A stretch of 16,118 nt of DNA, from the NCBI GenBank assembly GCA_964583605.1, contig CAZOWL010000095.1, forward strand, positions 1-16,118, read 5' to 3'. How positions within the stretch are numbered: the first letter of the stretch is position 1; every line of letters starts with the position of its first letter. Shown here one piece after another: positions 1 to 6,607 of the stretch. Under the pieces are notes generated by a model, which made no database searches, was not told the origin of the DNA, and was given only the letters and a program-made list of their open reading frames with translations. A program made the position numbers and the translations under genes. This DNA comes from CAZOWL01 sp964583605 (GTDB lineage Bacteria > Pseudomonadota > Gammaproteobacteria > Chromatiales > Chromatiaceae).

Positions 1-55
1 AGGCTGAGCCGTCAGATTTACAGTCTGATCCCTTTGACCGCTCGGGAACCCCTCC
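1..55 (-). tRNA. tRNA-Tyr (anticodon GTA), 3' part cut by window edge
   Basis: Read on the minus strand, this starts with acceptor strand GGAGGGG and continues as a D arm resembling bacterial tRNA-Tyr (TTCCCGAGCGG, then CAAAGGG). The anticodon stem-loop follows, with loop CTGTAAA; the anticodon GTA is at 19-21. The sequence then enters the long variable arm expected of this class II tRNA. The variable-arm end, T arm and 3' acceptor lie beyond base 1, so the gene is cut by the window and not by decay. Identification is by close resemblance to E. coli tRNA-Tyr from memory. The 5' end at 55 is set by the first base of the seven-base acceptor strand. Confidence 0.93.
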
Positions 56-69
56 GAACCGAGCGGCGT

Positions 70-98
70 AGTTTAGACCGCGGCTTGATGCACGTCAA
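70..98 (-). promoter_or_regulatory. sigma-70 promoter of tRNA-Tyr
   Basis: On the minus strand a -35 box TTGACG (93-98) and a -10 box TAAACT (70-75) are separated by exactly 17 bases. The tRNA 5' end lies 15 bases past the -10 box, leaving a leader of about 7-8 nt. The bases just after the -10 box are GC-rich (ACGCCGC), the discriminator type known from stringently controlled stable-RNA promoters. Growth-rate or ppGpp control is an inference from that feature. Confidence 0.8.
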
Positions 99-409
99 CG
101 CGCATTCGTGACCGACTTGCGCCTCCGGACCCGCTGTGCCCCGACCCGGGCGCAAGGCTGCCTTCTCGCCAGGCCATCCAGGATGCCATGAGGTACTAGG
201 CCGCTCGATCGCGAGCTGCTACTATCCGCGCGCCCGCTTCGGCACGCTTGAACGTCCATCGCGTCCATCGTCAATCAGGCCTGCCACGATGGACGCGCCA
301 TAGAAGCCTATTGCCGATCCGCCCGAGCCATGGGATCCGGTCCCGTCCGCTACAAAGCACCCACGGCGGTTTTCCCAATCGTTATCTGCAAGACAGTTGG
401 AGCTTCAGC
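99..409. other. tRNA-Tyr/ugd divergent intergenic region
   Basis: About 310 bases separate the tRNA promoter from the ugd start. I see no credible gene here: the reading frame open upstream of ugd (from 248) is arginine- and histidine-rich and does not resemble the Ugd family. The region holds the tandem and inverted repeat at 253-297. GGAG at 399-402, seven bases before the ugd ATG, is the Shine-Dalgarno of ugd. I could not identify a convincing sigma-70 promoter for ugd. Confidence 0.6.
253..297. repeat. tandem 9-mer plus 12-bp inverted repeat in ugd leader
   Basis: CGTCCATCG occurs twice in tandem (253-261 and 262-270). The second copy lies in a perfect inverted repeat: 260-271 pairs with 286-297 (CGCGTCCATCGT against ACGATGGACGCG) across a 14-base loop. 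No T-run follows, so it is not an intrinsic terminator. It lies about 110 bases before the ugd start and could be an mRNA leader structure or an operator-like site. Its function is unknown. Confidence 0.6.
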
Positions 410-1747
410 ATGCACGTCACCATCTTCGGCAGCGGCTACGTCGGTCTCGTCACTGGGGCCTGTCTCGCCGAGGCCGGTAACCACGTTATGTGCGTCGATG
501 TCGATCCGGACAAGATCGCTTTGCTCAACAGCGGCGGTGTTCCAATCTACGAGCCAGGGCTTGATGATCTGCTTAGACACAACCGCGAAGCCGGCAGGCT
601 CACGTTCTCGACCGATCCCGCGGCTGGGGTCGCACACGGCCTGTTCCAATTCGTCGCCGTCGGCACGCCGCCCGACGAAGACGGCTCCGCAGACCTGCAG
701 CACGTCCTCGCCGTTGCCGAGACGATCGGCCAGCACATGGACGAGTATCGCATCATTGTCGACAAATCCACGGTGCCGGTGGGAACTGCCGATAGGGTGG
801 CCGCGCGTGTGCGCAGCGCCTTGGAGACACGCGGCGTCGCGGTCGAGTTCGACGTCGTCTCCAACCCCGAGTTTCTCAAGGAAGGGGCTGCCATCGAGGA
901 TTTCATGCGCCCCGACCGAATCATCGTCGGCACCGACAATCCCCGTACAGGTGAGCTCTTGCGCGCCCTCTATGCGCCCTTCAACCGCAGCCATGACCGG
1001 GTGATGCTGATGGACGTCCGCTCGGCAGAGCTCACCAAGTATGCCGCCAATGCGATGCTGGCCACCAAGATCAGCTTCATGAACGAGCTTTCCAACATCG
1101 CTGAAGCCCTTGGCGCCGATATCGAGCAGGTGCGTGTCGGTATCGGTTCCGATCCACGTATCGGTTACCAGTTCATTTACCCAGGTTGCGGCTACGGCGG
1201 CTCGTGCTTCCCGAAGGACGTGCGTGCGCTGGCACACTCGGCCCGCTCGATCGGCTACGAGGCTCAGCTCTTGGCCGCGGTCGAGGCCGTCAACGATCGC
1301 CAGAAGGACATCCTCTTCGAGAAGATCCACACCCATTTCCAAGGCCAAATCGCCGGCCGCGTCTTTGCTGTCTGGGGCCTCTCCTTCAAGCCCAACACTG
1401 ACGACATGCGCGAGGCTTCGAGCCGCAGACTGATCGAGGCCCTCTGGCGGGCGGGCGCGCGGGTCCGCGCCTTCGATCCGGTGGCCATGGACGAGGCACG
1501 CCGCCTCTATGGCGAGCGCCCCGATCTCGAGCTGATGCCCGACGCGATGGCCGCCGTCGATGGCGCCGACGCACTCGTCATCGTCACGGAGTGGACCCAG
1601 TTCCGGAGCCCCGACCTCTCGCGAATCCGAGCTGGTCTGAAGGAGGCCGTGATCTTCGACGGGCGCAATGTCCTGGACGCGAAGCAGACGATGGCGGCCG
1701 GCCTGACCTATCTGTCGATCGGCCGAGCCCCGAGTCGACCCGTCTAG
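410..1747 (+). CDS. ugd: UDP-glucose 6-dehydrogenase
   Basis: A 445-residue enzyme of the UDP-glucose/GDP-mannose dehydrogenase family. It oxidises UDP-glucose to UDP-glucuronate with two NAD+ in the cytoplasm, supplying precursor for capsule, exopolysaccharide or LPS. The N-terminal Rossmann NAD site GSGYVG is at residues 7-12, and the domain continues with an acidic DVDPDKI segment. The central domain has K210 in the AELTKYAANA motif and the catalytic cysteine C266 in GGSCFPKD. The C-terminal UDP-binding domain includes WGLSFKPNTDDMR. The length matches the usual 430-450 residues. The ATG at 410 is chosen because the family begins with a short strand leading straight into GxGxxG, and GGAG sits seven bases upstream; the open frame further upstream is unrelated. 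No polysaccharide genes are adjacent, so the product pathway cannot be named. Confidence 0.95.
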   Translation: MHVTIFGSGYVGLVTGACLAEAGNHVMCVDVDPDKIALLNSGGVPIYEPGLDDLLRHNREAGRLTFSTDPAAGVAHGLFQFVAVGTPPDEDGSADLQHVLAVAETIGQHMDEYRIIVDKSTVPVGTADRVAARVRSALETRGVAVEFDVVSNPEFLKEGAAIEDFMRPDRIIVGTDNPRTGELLRALYAPFNRSHDRVMLMDVRSAELTKYAANAMLATKISFMNELSNIAEALGADIEQVRVGIGSDPRIGYQFIYPGCGYGGSCFPKDVRALAHSARSIGYEAQLLAAVEAVNDRQKDILFEKIHTHFQGQIAGRVFAVWGLSFKPNTDDMREASSRRLIEALWRAGARVRAFDPVAMDEARRLYGERPDLELMPDAMAAVDGADALVIVTEWTQFRSPDLSRIRAGLKEAVIFDGRNVLDAKQTMAAGLTYLSIGRAPSRPV

Positions 1748-1819
1748 TAGGGATCGCCCGCGTATCGATCATGGGGCGAGGCAAGCCACCCCGGATCATG
1801 GCATGGCGCCTCGACCCTG

Positions 1820-1889
1820 ATCGTTCCCTCACCCCAACCCTGTACCAGAGGGCGAGGGAGCAAACGTGCTGCGCGGACTTCATTGTAAG
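1820..1889 (+). repeat. dispersed palindromic (REP-like) repeat, copy A
   Basis: The first 51 bases (1820-1870) match the reverse complement of 16068-16118 at 48 positions. Weaker similarity (about 14 of 20) continues to 1889. The core, CCCTCACCCCAACCCT followed by AGAGGGCGAGGG, is an imperfect inverted repeat. It resembles GC-rich palindromic repeats found intergenically in many proteobacterial genomes. It lies between the converging 3' ends of ugd and fadL, where such a hairpin could stabilise or end transcripts. The central bases have diverged compared with copy B. Confidence 0.8.
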
Positions 1890-1908
1890 ACACGTCACTC
1901 AAGTCCGA

Positions 1909-3324
1909 TTAAAAGCGTCTGGTCCAGCTCAGTGCGATGTCGCGCTGCTCCATAAAGACGCTCCCTGTCTGGCTACCCGTGATATTGCGATTCTGACCCT
2001 CGAGCTCTTCCTCCGGCATATAGGCTAGAGACAAGCTAAACTCGTCCCGAGCGGTCGGTCGATAGGTCGCGCCGCACGTGAGGTGCCAACGGATGGTCGC
2101 CGGAGCAAGCACGTTGAACAGCGCCTGCCCGCCAGGCGCGAAATCACTCGCGTAGCTGAGCCCGCCGCGGAACGTCCACTGCGGGCTGTAGTCCCAAATC
2201 GCGCCCAGCTTTACGATGTCCATATCCTTCCACCCGAACCCAAGCCCATCCTTGCCCCCGAGACAGAACGACGGCTTCGGCCCCGGCTGAAAACAGGGCG
2301 AGATATCGACATTGTTAGAATTCGCGATGGCCTTGATATCCTCGTAGAAGATCCGCTGGTAGTCGAGTCCCACCTTCAATTCTGGCTTGACCGCCACCGC
2401 CAAGCCGAGGTTGAGCATCGGCGGGATGTCGAAGCGCCCACCATCGGCAAACAAGCCCTCATAGTCGTCGAGCTGCGTCATCCAGATCCGGCTACGATAG
2501 GATGCCCCTAGGGTTAGACGCTCGGCCAGTCTGGCGATCCAGCCGACATGCAGACCGGCCCCGTAAGACCAGTCCTTGCCGTTGTTCGACACCTTATCCG
2601 CGTGGAGGGAGGCCGCTCGGAACGGCTCCAAGCCGGTTGCCTCAAACCTCTGCACGGCCAGCACCGGCGCCACTCCGACGGCGTGCCGTGCGTTGATCTG
2701 ATAGGTGACGGGGATCTCGAGAAAGAGCTGCTCGAGATCGACGCCGGTGGGACGTGTCGCCGTGAAGAGGCCGTTCGGGTTGGCATTGTTGGGGGCGGTA
2801 CCGGTTGGGTCCGTGCCGATGGGAGACCCGTCCATGCCGACAGTTGTATTCGGAGGAAGAGCGAAGTTCTCCCAGACCGCGCGCTCTTTATAGCGGGTAT
2901 TCATCCCACCATTGCCGAACAGATTTGCCCCGACTGTCATTTTGTCATTCAGGACGTGGTTGTAGCCGAAGCTGGGTATCAGGAACCAATCCCCGCTGCT
3001 CGTATACTCGCCAGGTGTGACGAACGGGCCGGCCGGACGCCCGGTGCTGTCGCGGGCAAAATCGGCGTTCGCGCGATAACCGCGATCGGACGGGCTGAAG
3101 AAGGCGATCCCCAGATCGAGGCTGTCGCCGATGTGCGCCAGGCCGGCCGGGTTGACGCTAGCGGCCAAGGTATCCTGAGGCAGCGCCGTCGCGACCCCCG
3201 CGACCGCCTTGGCCTTTGCGCCCCAGCCATGGGCGAAGTAGCCATTCGTCGCCGATACCGAGATTGGCATCGCGGCAATGACGGCCCCTGCGGCCAGAAA
3301 CGCCTGCCGAAAGTCTGCATTCAT
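1909..3324 (-). CDS. fadL: FadL-family outer-membrane transport protein (OmpP1/FadL/TodX)
   Basis: A 471-residue predicted beta-barrel porin for long-chain fatty acids or other hydrophobic compounds; the substrate cannot be read from sequence. A signal peptide covers residues 1-25, with likely cleavage VSA/TN. The mature start has the family signature: NGYF at 27-30, a glycine/lysine-rich GAKAKAVAG segment, then DTLAASVNPAGLA, the plug region. The chain ends in aromatic/charged alternation with a terminal phenylalanine (WTRRF), the outer-membrane insertion signal. C344 and C354 could form a disulfide in an extracellular loop. Length is near that of E. coli FadL (about 446). An in-frame TGA five codons upstream fixes ATG 3324 as the furthest possible ATG. 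The gene stands alone; a putative sRNA gene diverges from its upstream region. Confidence 0.88.
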   Translation of the reverse strand: MNADFRQAFLAAGAVIAAMPISVSATNGYFAHGWGAKAKAVAGVATALPQDTLAASVNPAGLAHIGDSLDLGIAFFSPSDRGYRANADFARDSTGRPAGPFVTPGEYTSSGDWFLIPSFGYNHVLNDKMTVGANLFGNGGMNTRYKERAVWENFALPPNTTVGMDGSPIGTDPTGTAPNNANPNGLFTATRPTGVDLEQLFLEIPVTYQINARHAVGVAPVLAVQRFEATGLEPFRAASLHADKVSNNGKDWSYGAGLHVGWIARLAERLTLGASYRSRIWMTQLDDYEGLFADGGRFDIPPMLNLGLAVAVKPELKVGLDYQRIFYEDIKAIANSNNVDISPCFQPGPKPSFCLGGKDGLGFGWKDMDIVKLGAIWDYSPQWTFRGGLSYASDFAPGGQALFNVLAPATIRWHLTCGATYRPTARDEFSLSLAYMPEEELEGQNRNITGSQTGSVFMEQRDIALSWTRRF

Positions 3325-3340
3325 CCTCCTTTTCCCTCAT
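3325..3340 (-). promoter_or_regulatory. unusual ribosome-binding region of fadL
   Basis: Reading toward the gene, the mRNA carries GAGGGAAAAGGAGG immediately followed by ATG. The perfect AGGAGG has zero spacing to the start codon, which is normally too close. The second purine core (GAGG, about ten bases from ATG) has good spacing and may be the working Shine-Dalgarno. The segment GGGAAAAGG (minus strand, 3336 to 3328) is exactly complementary to nine bases of the putative sRNA at 3601-3609. Confidence 0.5.
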
Positions 3341-3374
3341 TTTTCTGATGGTTGAACCAGTGATTCACGCCCAG

Positions 3375-3403
3375 ATTACGCATGGTGTAATGACTCGTGG
3401 CAA
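3375..3403 (-). promoter_or_regulatory. putative sigma-70 promoter of fadL
   Basis: On the minus strand TTGCCA (3398-3403, five of six to consensus) is followed after exactly 17 bases by CGTAAT (3375-3380, four of six). A start near 3367 would give a leader of roughly 45 nt. A short inverted repeat ATTAC/GTAAT overlaps the -10 box (3375-3379 and 3387-3391) and might bind a regulator; that is speculative. Confidence 0.45.
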
Positions 3404-3518
3404 CAGTCAAACCGCGGCGACGACGTCCTCGCTCCGACCGTGAGCACGGCGCCAAACGCGAGCCGGAGTGCGACAGCCACCGTGATCGACGTGTGAGGGC
3501 AAAGTCCGACGGCCGCAC

Positions 3519-3546
3519 TGAACTTTTGCGCCTCGCCGCGATCATA
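3519..3546 (+). promoter_or_regulatory. sigma-E (RpoE/AlgU)-type promoter
   Basis: TGAACTT (3519-3525) is followed by a 16-base spacer and TCATA (3542-3546). This matches the extracytoplasmic sigma-E/AlgU pattern GAACTT-N16/17-TCnnA, and spacing and boxes parallel the E. coli rpoH P3 promoter as I remember it. No good sigma-70 elements overlap it. The expected start is near 3551. It faces away from fadL and toward a terminator 90 bases downstream, with no protein gene between, so it most likely drives the sRNA. Confidence 0.6.
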
Positions 3547-3550
3547 CAGA

Positions 3551-3673
3551 GCGAAGGCCACAGATGCGGAGTCACGCAATTCCCCCTCCCTGCGTGGCTC
3601 CCTTTTCCCGGCCGCCCCAGCCGGGGAATGTATTGCCCCGTTGTCTTTCCCCAGGCAACGGGGCTTCTTTTTG
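3551..3673 (+). ncRNA. putative sigma-E-dependent small RNA with three C-rich hairpin loops
   Basis: About 123 nt between a sigma-E-type promoter and an intrinsic terminator, with no credible ORF. Hairpin 1: 3571-3578 pairs with 3591-3598 (CACGCA/TGCGTG core, eight pairs with one wobble), loop ATTCCCCCTCCC. Hairpin 2: 3607-3612 pairs with 3620-3625 (CCCGGC/GCCGGG, extendable by two A-T pairs and a wobble), loop CGCCCCA. Hairpin 3 is the terminator at 3635-3664, loop TCTTTCCCCAGG. C-rich loops typically present anti-Shine-Dalgarno seeds. It lies tail-to-tail with polA. Spot 42 sits beside polA in enterics, and ErsA, a sigma22-dependent sRNA, does so in Pseudomonas as I recall. Position and promoter class suggest an ErsA-like analogue, but I cannot assert sequence homology, and it does not resemble Spot 42. 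The 5' end is predicted only. The unpaired stretch CTCCCTTTT (3599-3606) is another seed candidate. Confidence 0.6.
3635..3672 (+). terminator. Rho-independent terminator of the putative sRNA
   Basis: A perfect nine-base stem GCCCCGTTG (3635-3643) / CAACGGGGC (3656-3664) with a 12-base loop is followed directly by TTCTTTTT (3665-3672). The T-run exists only on the plus strand; read from polA the hairpin is followed by AATACATT, so it is oriented for a plus-strand transcript. Confidence 0.85.
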
Positions 3674-3738
3674 CGGTATCGACCGCGCAAGGCGAGCACC
3701 GCGCCTGACCAAGCCGGGAAGGCTAGTTGACCGGGCTG

Positions 3739-6438
3739 TCAGTGGGCCTGGTCCCAGTTGTCACCGATGCCCACGTCGACGAGCAGGGGTACGGCCAGCT
3801 CGGCGGCCCCTTCCATAGCCTGGCGGACCGCGTGCCTCGCGTCATCGATATAATCCGCCGCCACCTCGAGCACGAGCTCATCGTGCACCTGCATGATCAG
3901 GTGGACCGGTGGGCGATCGCGCTCGATCCAGTCATCCACGGCGATCATGGCCCGTTTGATCACGTCGGCAGCCGTGCCCTGCAGCGGGGCATTGATCGCC
4001 GTCCGCTCGGCCGCCGCGCGACGTGCCTGGTTACTGTGATTGATATCGGTGAGATAGAGCCTGCGCCCGAAGAGCGTCTCGACATACCTGTCATCGTGGG
4101 CCTGGGCGCGTGTGCGCTCCATATAGGCCTTGACCCCGGGATAGCGGGCGAAATAGCGATCGACGTAGTCCTGGGCGGCGGCACGCTCGATACCAAGCTG
4201 TCGGGCAAGCCCGAATGCCGACATGCCATAGATCAGCCCGAAATTGATCGCCTTCGCCGAGCGGCGCTGCTCGCTGGTGACCTGCTCCGGCGGCAGGCCC
4301 AGGATCTCAGCCGCCGTCGCCCGGTGGATGTCCTGACCGGCGGCAAACGCCGCCAACAATCGCTCATCGCCCGAGAGGTGGGCCATGATGCGCAGCTCGA
4401 TCTGCGAGTAGTCGGCTGCTAGCAGGCGGTGACCCGTCGCCGCAAGAAAGGCCCGACGAATCTGTCGGCCCTCCTCGCGGCGGATCGGGATGTTCTGCAG
4501 ATTCGGATCACTCGAGGACAAGCGGCCGGTCGCCGCAACGGCTTGGTGATAAGAGGTGTGCACGCGACCTGTCGTCGGATTGACCATCTGCGGCAGCTTG
4601 TCGGTGTAGGTCGAGCGCAGCTTGGCCAGACGCCGGTGCTCGAGGATCAGATTGGGCAGCTCGTAGCCGGCGAGCGCCAACTGCTCGAGCACGGACTCGG
4701 AGGTGGAAGGCGCGCCGGTTGGCGTCTTGGCCACCACCGGCAGCTTGAGCTCGTCGAAGAAGATGGCGCCGATCTGCTTCGGCGAGCCGAGATTGAAACG
4801 CCGGCCGGCCGCGGCATAGGCCTGCTCCTCGAGCGTCTGAATGCGGCCCGCCAGCTCACGGCTCTGAGCGACGAGGCAGTCGCGATCGATCCGCACACCA
4901 TGGCGCTCCATCCGCGAGAGCACCGGGACGAGCGGCATCTCGACCTCTTGATACAGCCGGGCAAGGCTTGGCGTCGCGGCGAGCCGCGGCCACAGCGCTT
5001 GATGCAGACTGAGCGTCACCTCGGCATCCTCCGCCGCGTAGTCGCTCGCCGTATCGAGCGGAATCTGATCGAAGGTCAGCTGACGAGTGCCTTTGCCGGC
5101 GATCTCCTCGAAGCGGATGGTCTCCCGGCCGAGGTATTTCTTCGCCAGCCCATCCATATCGTGGCGGGTGGCCGTGCTATCGAGCACATAGCTCTCGAGC
5201 ATGGTGTCATGGGCGATGCCGTGCAGCCGGATGCCGCAACGGGCCAGTACGCTCATGTCGTACTTGAGATTTTGGCCGACCTTGGCACGCCGAGGATCCT
5301 CCAGCAGGGGCTTGAGCCGCTCGAGGACCCAGTCCCGCTCGAGCTGCACCGGTGCGCCCGGGTAGGCGTGGGCAACGGGGACATAGGCGGCCTGGCCGGC
5401 CTGCACGGCGAAGGAGACGCCCACCAGCTCCGCCTTCATGTAGTCCAGATCCGTGGTCTCGGTATCGAACGCGAACAGCTCTGCCTTCGCGAGCCGGGTC
5501 AGCCATTGCTCGAAATCGGCGCGATCGAGGACCAGCTGGTAGGTCGGCCGGGCGCCATCACGGGCTTCAGTGCCGGCGCCCTCCCCTTCCGGCAGGGTGG
5601 CCAACAAGCGCCGCGCCTCGAGACGCGTGTACCAGTCACGCAGGGCCAGCACGTCCGGCTGACCCGGCCTGAGATCCTGCGGCCCGAGGTCTAGCTCGAC
5701 GTCCCGTCGGATGGTCACCAGATCCCTCGCCAACGGCAGGCGACTCAACGCCGAGCGCAGGCTCTCACCGGCCTTGCCCTGGATCTCCCCGGCATGGGCC
5801 ATGACACCGTCGAGGCTCCCGAAGGCCGCGAGCCACTTGGCCGCCGTCTTGGGACCGCAGTTGGGCACGCCCGGTATGTTGTCGACGCTGTCTCCCATCA
5901 GGCTCAACAGGTCGACGATGCGCTCGGCGGACACGCCGAACTTCTCCCGCACCCCGTCCCGATCGAGTAGTGTGTCGCTCATGGTGTTAATCAGGACGAC
6001 CTGATCGTCGACCAGCTGGGCCATGTCCTTGTCTCCGGTTGCGATCAGGGTGCGCATCCCGAGCGCCGCGGCGCGCGTTGCCAAGGTCCCGATGACGTCA
6101 TCGGCCTCGACACCGGGAATCGCCAGCAACGGCAGCCCCATGGCGCGCACCACGGCCTGCAGAGGCCCGATCTGGGCACCCAGATCCGCCGGCATTGGCG
6201 GTCGATTGGCCTTGTAATCGGGGTAGAGGTCGTCGCGGAACGTCTTGCCCGGCGCATCCATGACCACCGCCATCAGCTCCGGTGTGTACTCGTCGAGGAG
6301 CTTCCGTAGCATGTTGACAACCCCGATGAGGGCGCCAGTCGGCTCACCGCGAGAGTTGGAAAGCTTGGGTAGGGCGTGGTAGGCGCGAAACAGGTATGAC
6401 GAGCCGTCCACGAGCACGAGAGAGAAGCGCTGGGCCAT
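3739..6438 (-). CDS. polA: DNA polymerase I
   Basis: An 899-residue replication and repair polymerase that removes RNA primers and fills gaps. The N-terminal 5'-3' nuclease domain (about 1-290) begins with the family's LVDGSSYLFRAYHALP and carries the DYKANRPPMP segment. The 3'-5' exonuclease domain (about 300-490) is intact: D325 and E327 in FDTETTD, then NLKYD and YAAED for exo II and III, so proofreading is expected. The polymerase domain has motif A DYSQIELR (D676), motif B RRSAKAINFGLIYG and motif C QVHDELVLE (D853), and the chain ends NWDQAH as in E. coli. Length compares with 928 in E. coli. The frame stays open upstream to 6939, but that part is unlike PolA, so ATG 6438 is chosen. Its Shine-Dalgarno is weak (GAG). 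Confidence 0.97.
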   Translation of the reverse strand: MAQRFSLVLVDGSSYLFRAYHALPKLSNSRGEPTGALIGVVNMLRKLLDEYTPELMAVVMDAPGKTFRDDLYPDYKANRPPMPADLGAQIGPLQAVVRAMGLPLLAIPGVEADDVIGTLATRAAALGMRTLIATGDKDMAQLVDDQVVLINTMSDTLLDRDGVREKFGVSAERIVDLLSLMGDSVDNIPGVPNCGPKTAAKWLAAFGSLDGVMAHAGEIQGKAGESLRSALSRLPLARDLVTIRRDVELDLGPQDLRPGQPDVLALRDWYTRLEARRLLATLPEGEGAGTEARDGARPTYQLVLDRADFEQWLTRLAKAELFAFDTETTDLDYMKAELVGVSFAVQAGQAAYVPVAHAYPGAPVQLERDWVLERLKPLLEDPRRAKVGQNLKYDMSVLARCGIRLHGIAHDTMLESYVLDSTATRHDMDGLAKKYLGRETIRFEEIAGKGTRQLTFDQIPLDTASDYAAEDAEVTLSLHQALWPRLAATPSLARLYQEVEMPLVPVLSRMERHGVRIDRDCLVAQSRELAGRIQTLEEQAYAAAGRRFNLGSPKQIGAIFFDELKLPVVAKTPTGAPSTSESVLEQLALAGYELPNLILEHRRLAKLRSTYTDKLPQMVNPTTGRVHTSYHQAVAATGRLSSSDPNLQNIPIRREEGRQIRRAFLAATGHRLLAADYSQIELRIMAHLSGDERLLAAFAAGQDIHRATAAEILGLPPEQVTSEQRRSAKAINFGLIYGMSAFGLARQLGIERAAAQDYVDRYFARYPGVKAYMERTRAQAHDDRYVETLFGRRLYLTDINHSNQARRAAAERTAINAPLQGTAADVIKRAMIAVDDWIERDRPPVHLIMQVHDELVLEVAADYIDDARHAVRQAMEGAAELAVPLLVDVGIGDNWDQAH

Positions 6439-6480
6439 CGATCTCAGGAGAGGTGGCTGGTGAAGCCACAACCTTAACAT

Positions 6481-6500
6481 GCCGCCTGCCAGCAGGCGGC
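6481..6500. repeat. 20-bp inverted repeat upstream of polA
   Basis: GCCGCCTGC (6481-6489), a CA spacer, then GCAGGCGGC (6492-6500): perfect nine-base arms. No T-run lies on either side, so it is not a terminator. It sits 43 bases upstream of the polA start and would be in the polA 5' leader or promoter. Confidence 0.6.
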
Positions 6501-6547
6501 AGTGCGACGTGTCGAGCCTCAGCGCGAGCTCACGGCATTGGCCAGGA

Positions 6548-6575
6548 GAGCGGGATCGGGAGTCCGATCCCGTTC
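6548..6575. repeat. strong hairpin upstream of the propeller gene
   Basis: CGGGATCGG (6551-6559) pairs perfectly with CCGATCCCG (6564-6572) over a four-base loop. A wobble and two more pairs extend the stem to 12. No T-run follows on either strand. It lies just upstream of the putative -10 box at 6594, about where activators or repressors bind, but no family can be assigned. Confidence 0.55.
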
Positions 6576-6590
6576 CTCGCGCTGTCCTAG

Positions 6591-6599
6591 TGCTAGTAT
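6591..6599 (+). promoter_or_regulatory. putative extended -10 promoter element
   Basis: TGCTAGTAT matches the extended -10 form TGn-TAnnnT (TAGTAT, four of six). No clear -35 box lies 17 bases upstream, as is common for extended -10 promoters. The predicted start, about 6606, would almost coincide with the ATG at 6608, implying a leaderless or nearly leaderless message. Confidence 0.3.
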
Positions 6600-6607
6600 C
6601 CGTTGGC

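Larger units (their letters stand above)
6439..6607. other. polA/propeller divergent intergenic region with two hairpins
   Basis: 169 bases between divergent starts. It holds two perfect-core inverted repeats (6481-6500 and 6548-6575) and an extended -10 element at 6591-6599 for the plus-strand gene. I found no convincing polA promoter on the minus strand. Confidence 0.6.

Noticed and set aside
248..409. N-terminal extension of ugd
   Set aside because: It is unlike any Ugd N-terminus, starts at TTG, and contains the inverted-repeat leader; ATG 410 has a good GGAG and begins the Rossmann strand.
350..1348. 332-codon minus-strand ORF antisense to ugd
   Set aside because: Mirror of the ugd codon pattern; no domain, and the sense strand is unambiguous Ugd.
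3635..3673. Hairpin as the terminator of polA
   Set aside because: The T-run is on the plus strand only; in the polA direction the stem is followed by AATACATT.
3551..3673. Spot 42 (spf) homolog
   Set aside because: Same locus, but the sequence does not resemble Spot 42 as remembered and the transcript faces polA instead of continuing in its direction.
3397..3708. Overlapping ORFs in both strands of the fadL-polA gap (for example 3397-3708 plus, 3376-3699 minus)
   Set aside because: Arginine/proline-rich composition, no start signals, and they run through the sRNA hairpins and terminator.
4429..5694. Long plus-strand ORF antisense to polA (421 codons)
   Set aside because: High-GC shadow of the polA codons; no recognisable domain, and the opposite strand encodes all PolA motifs.
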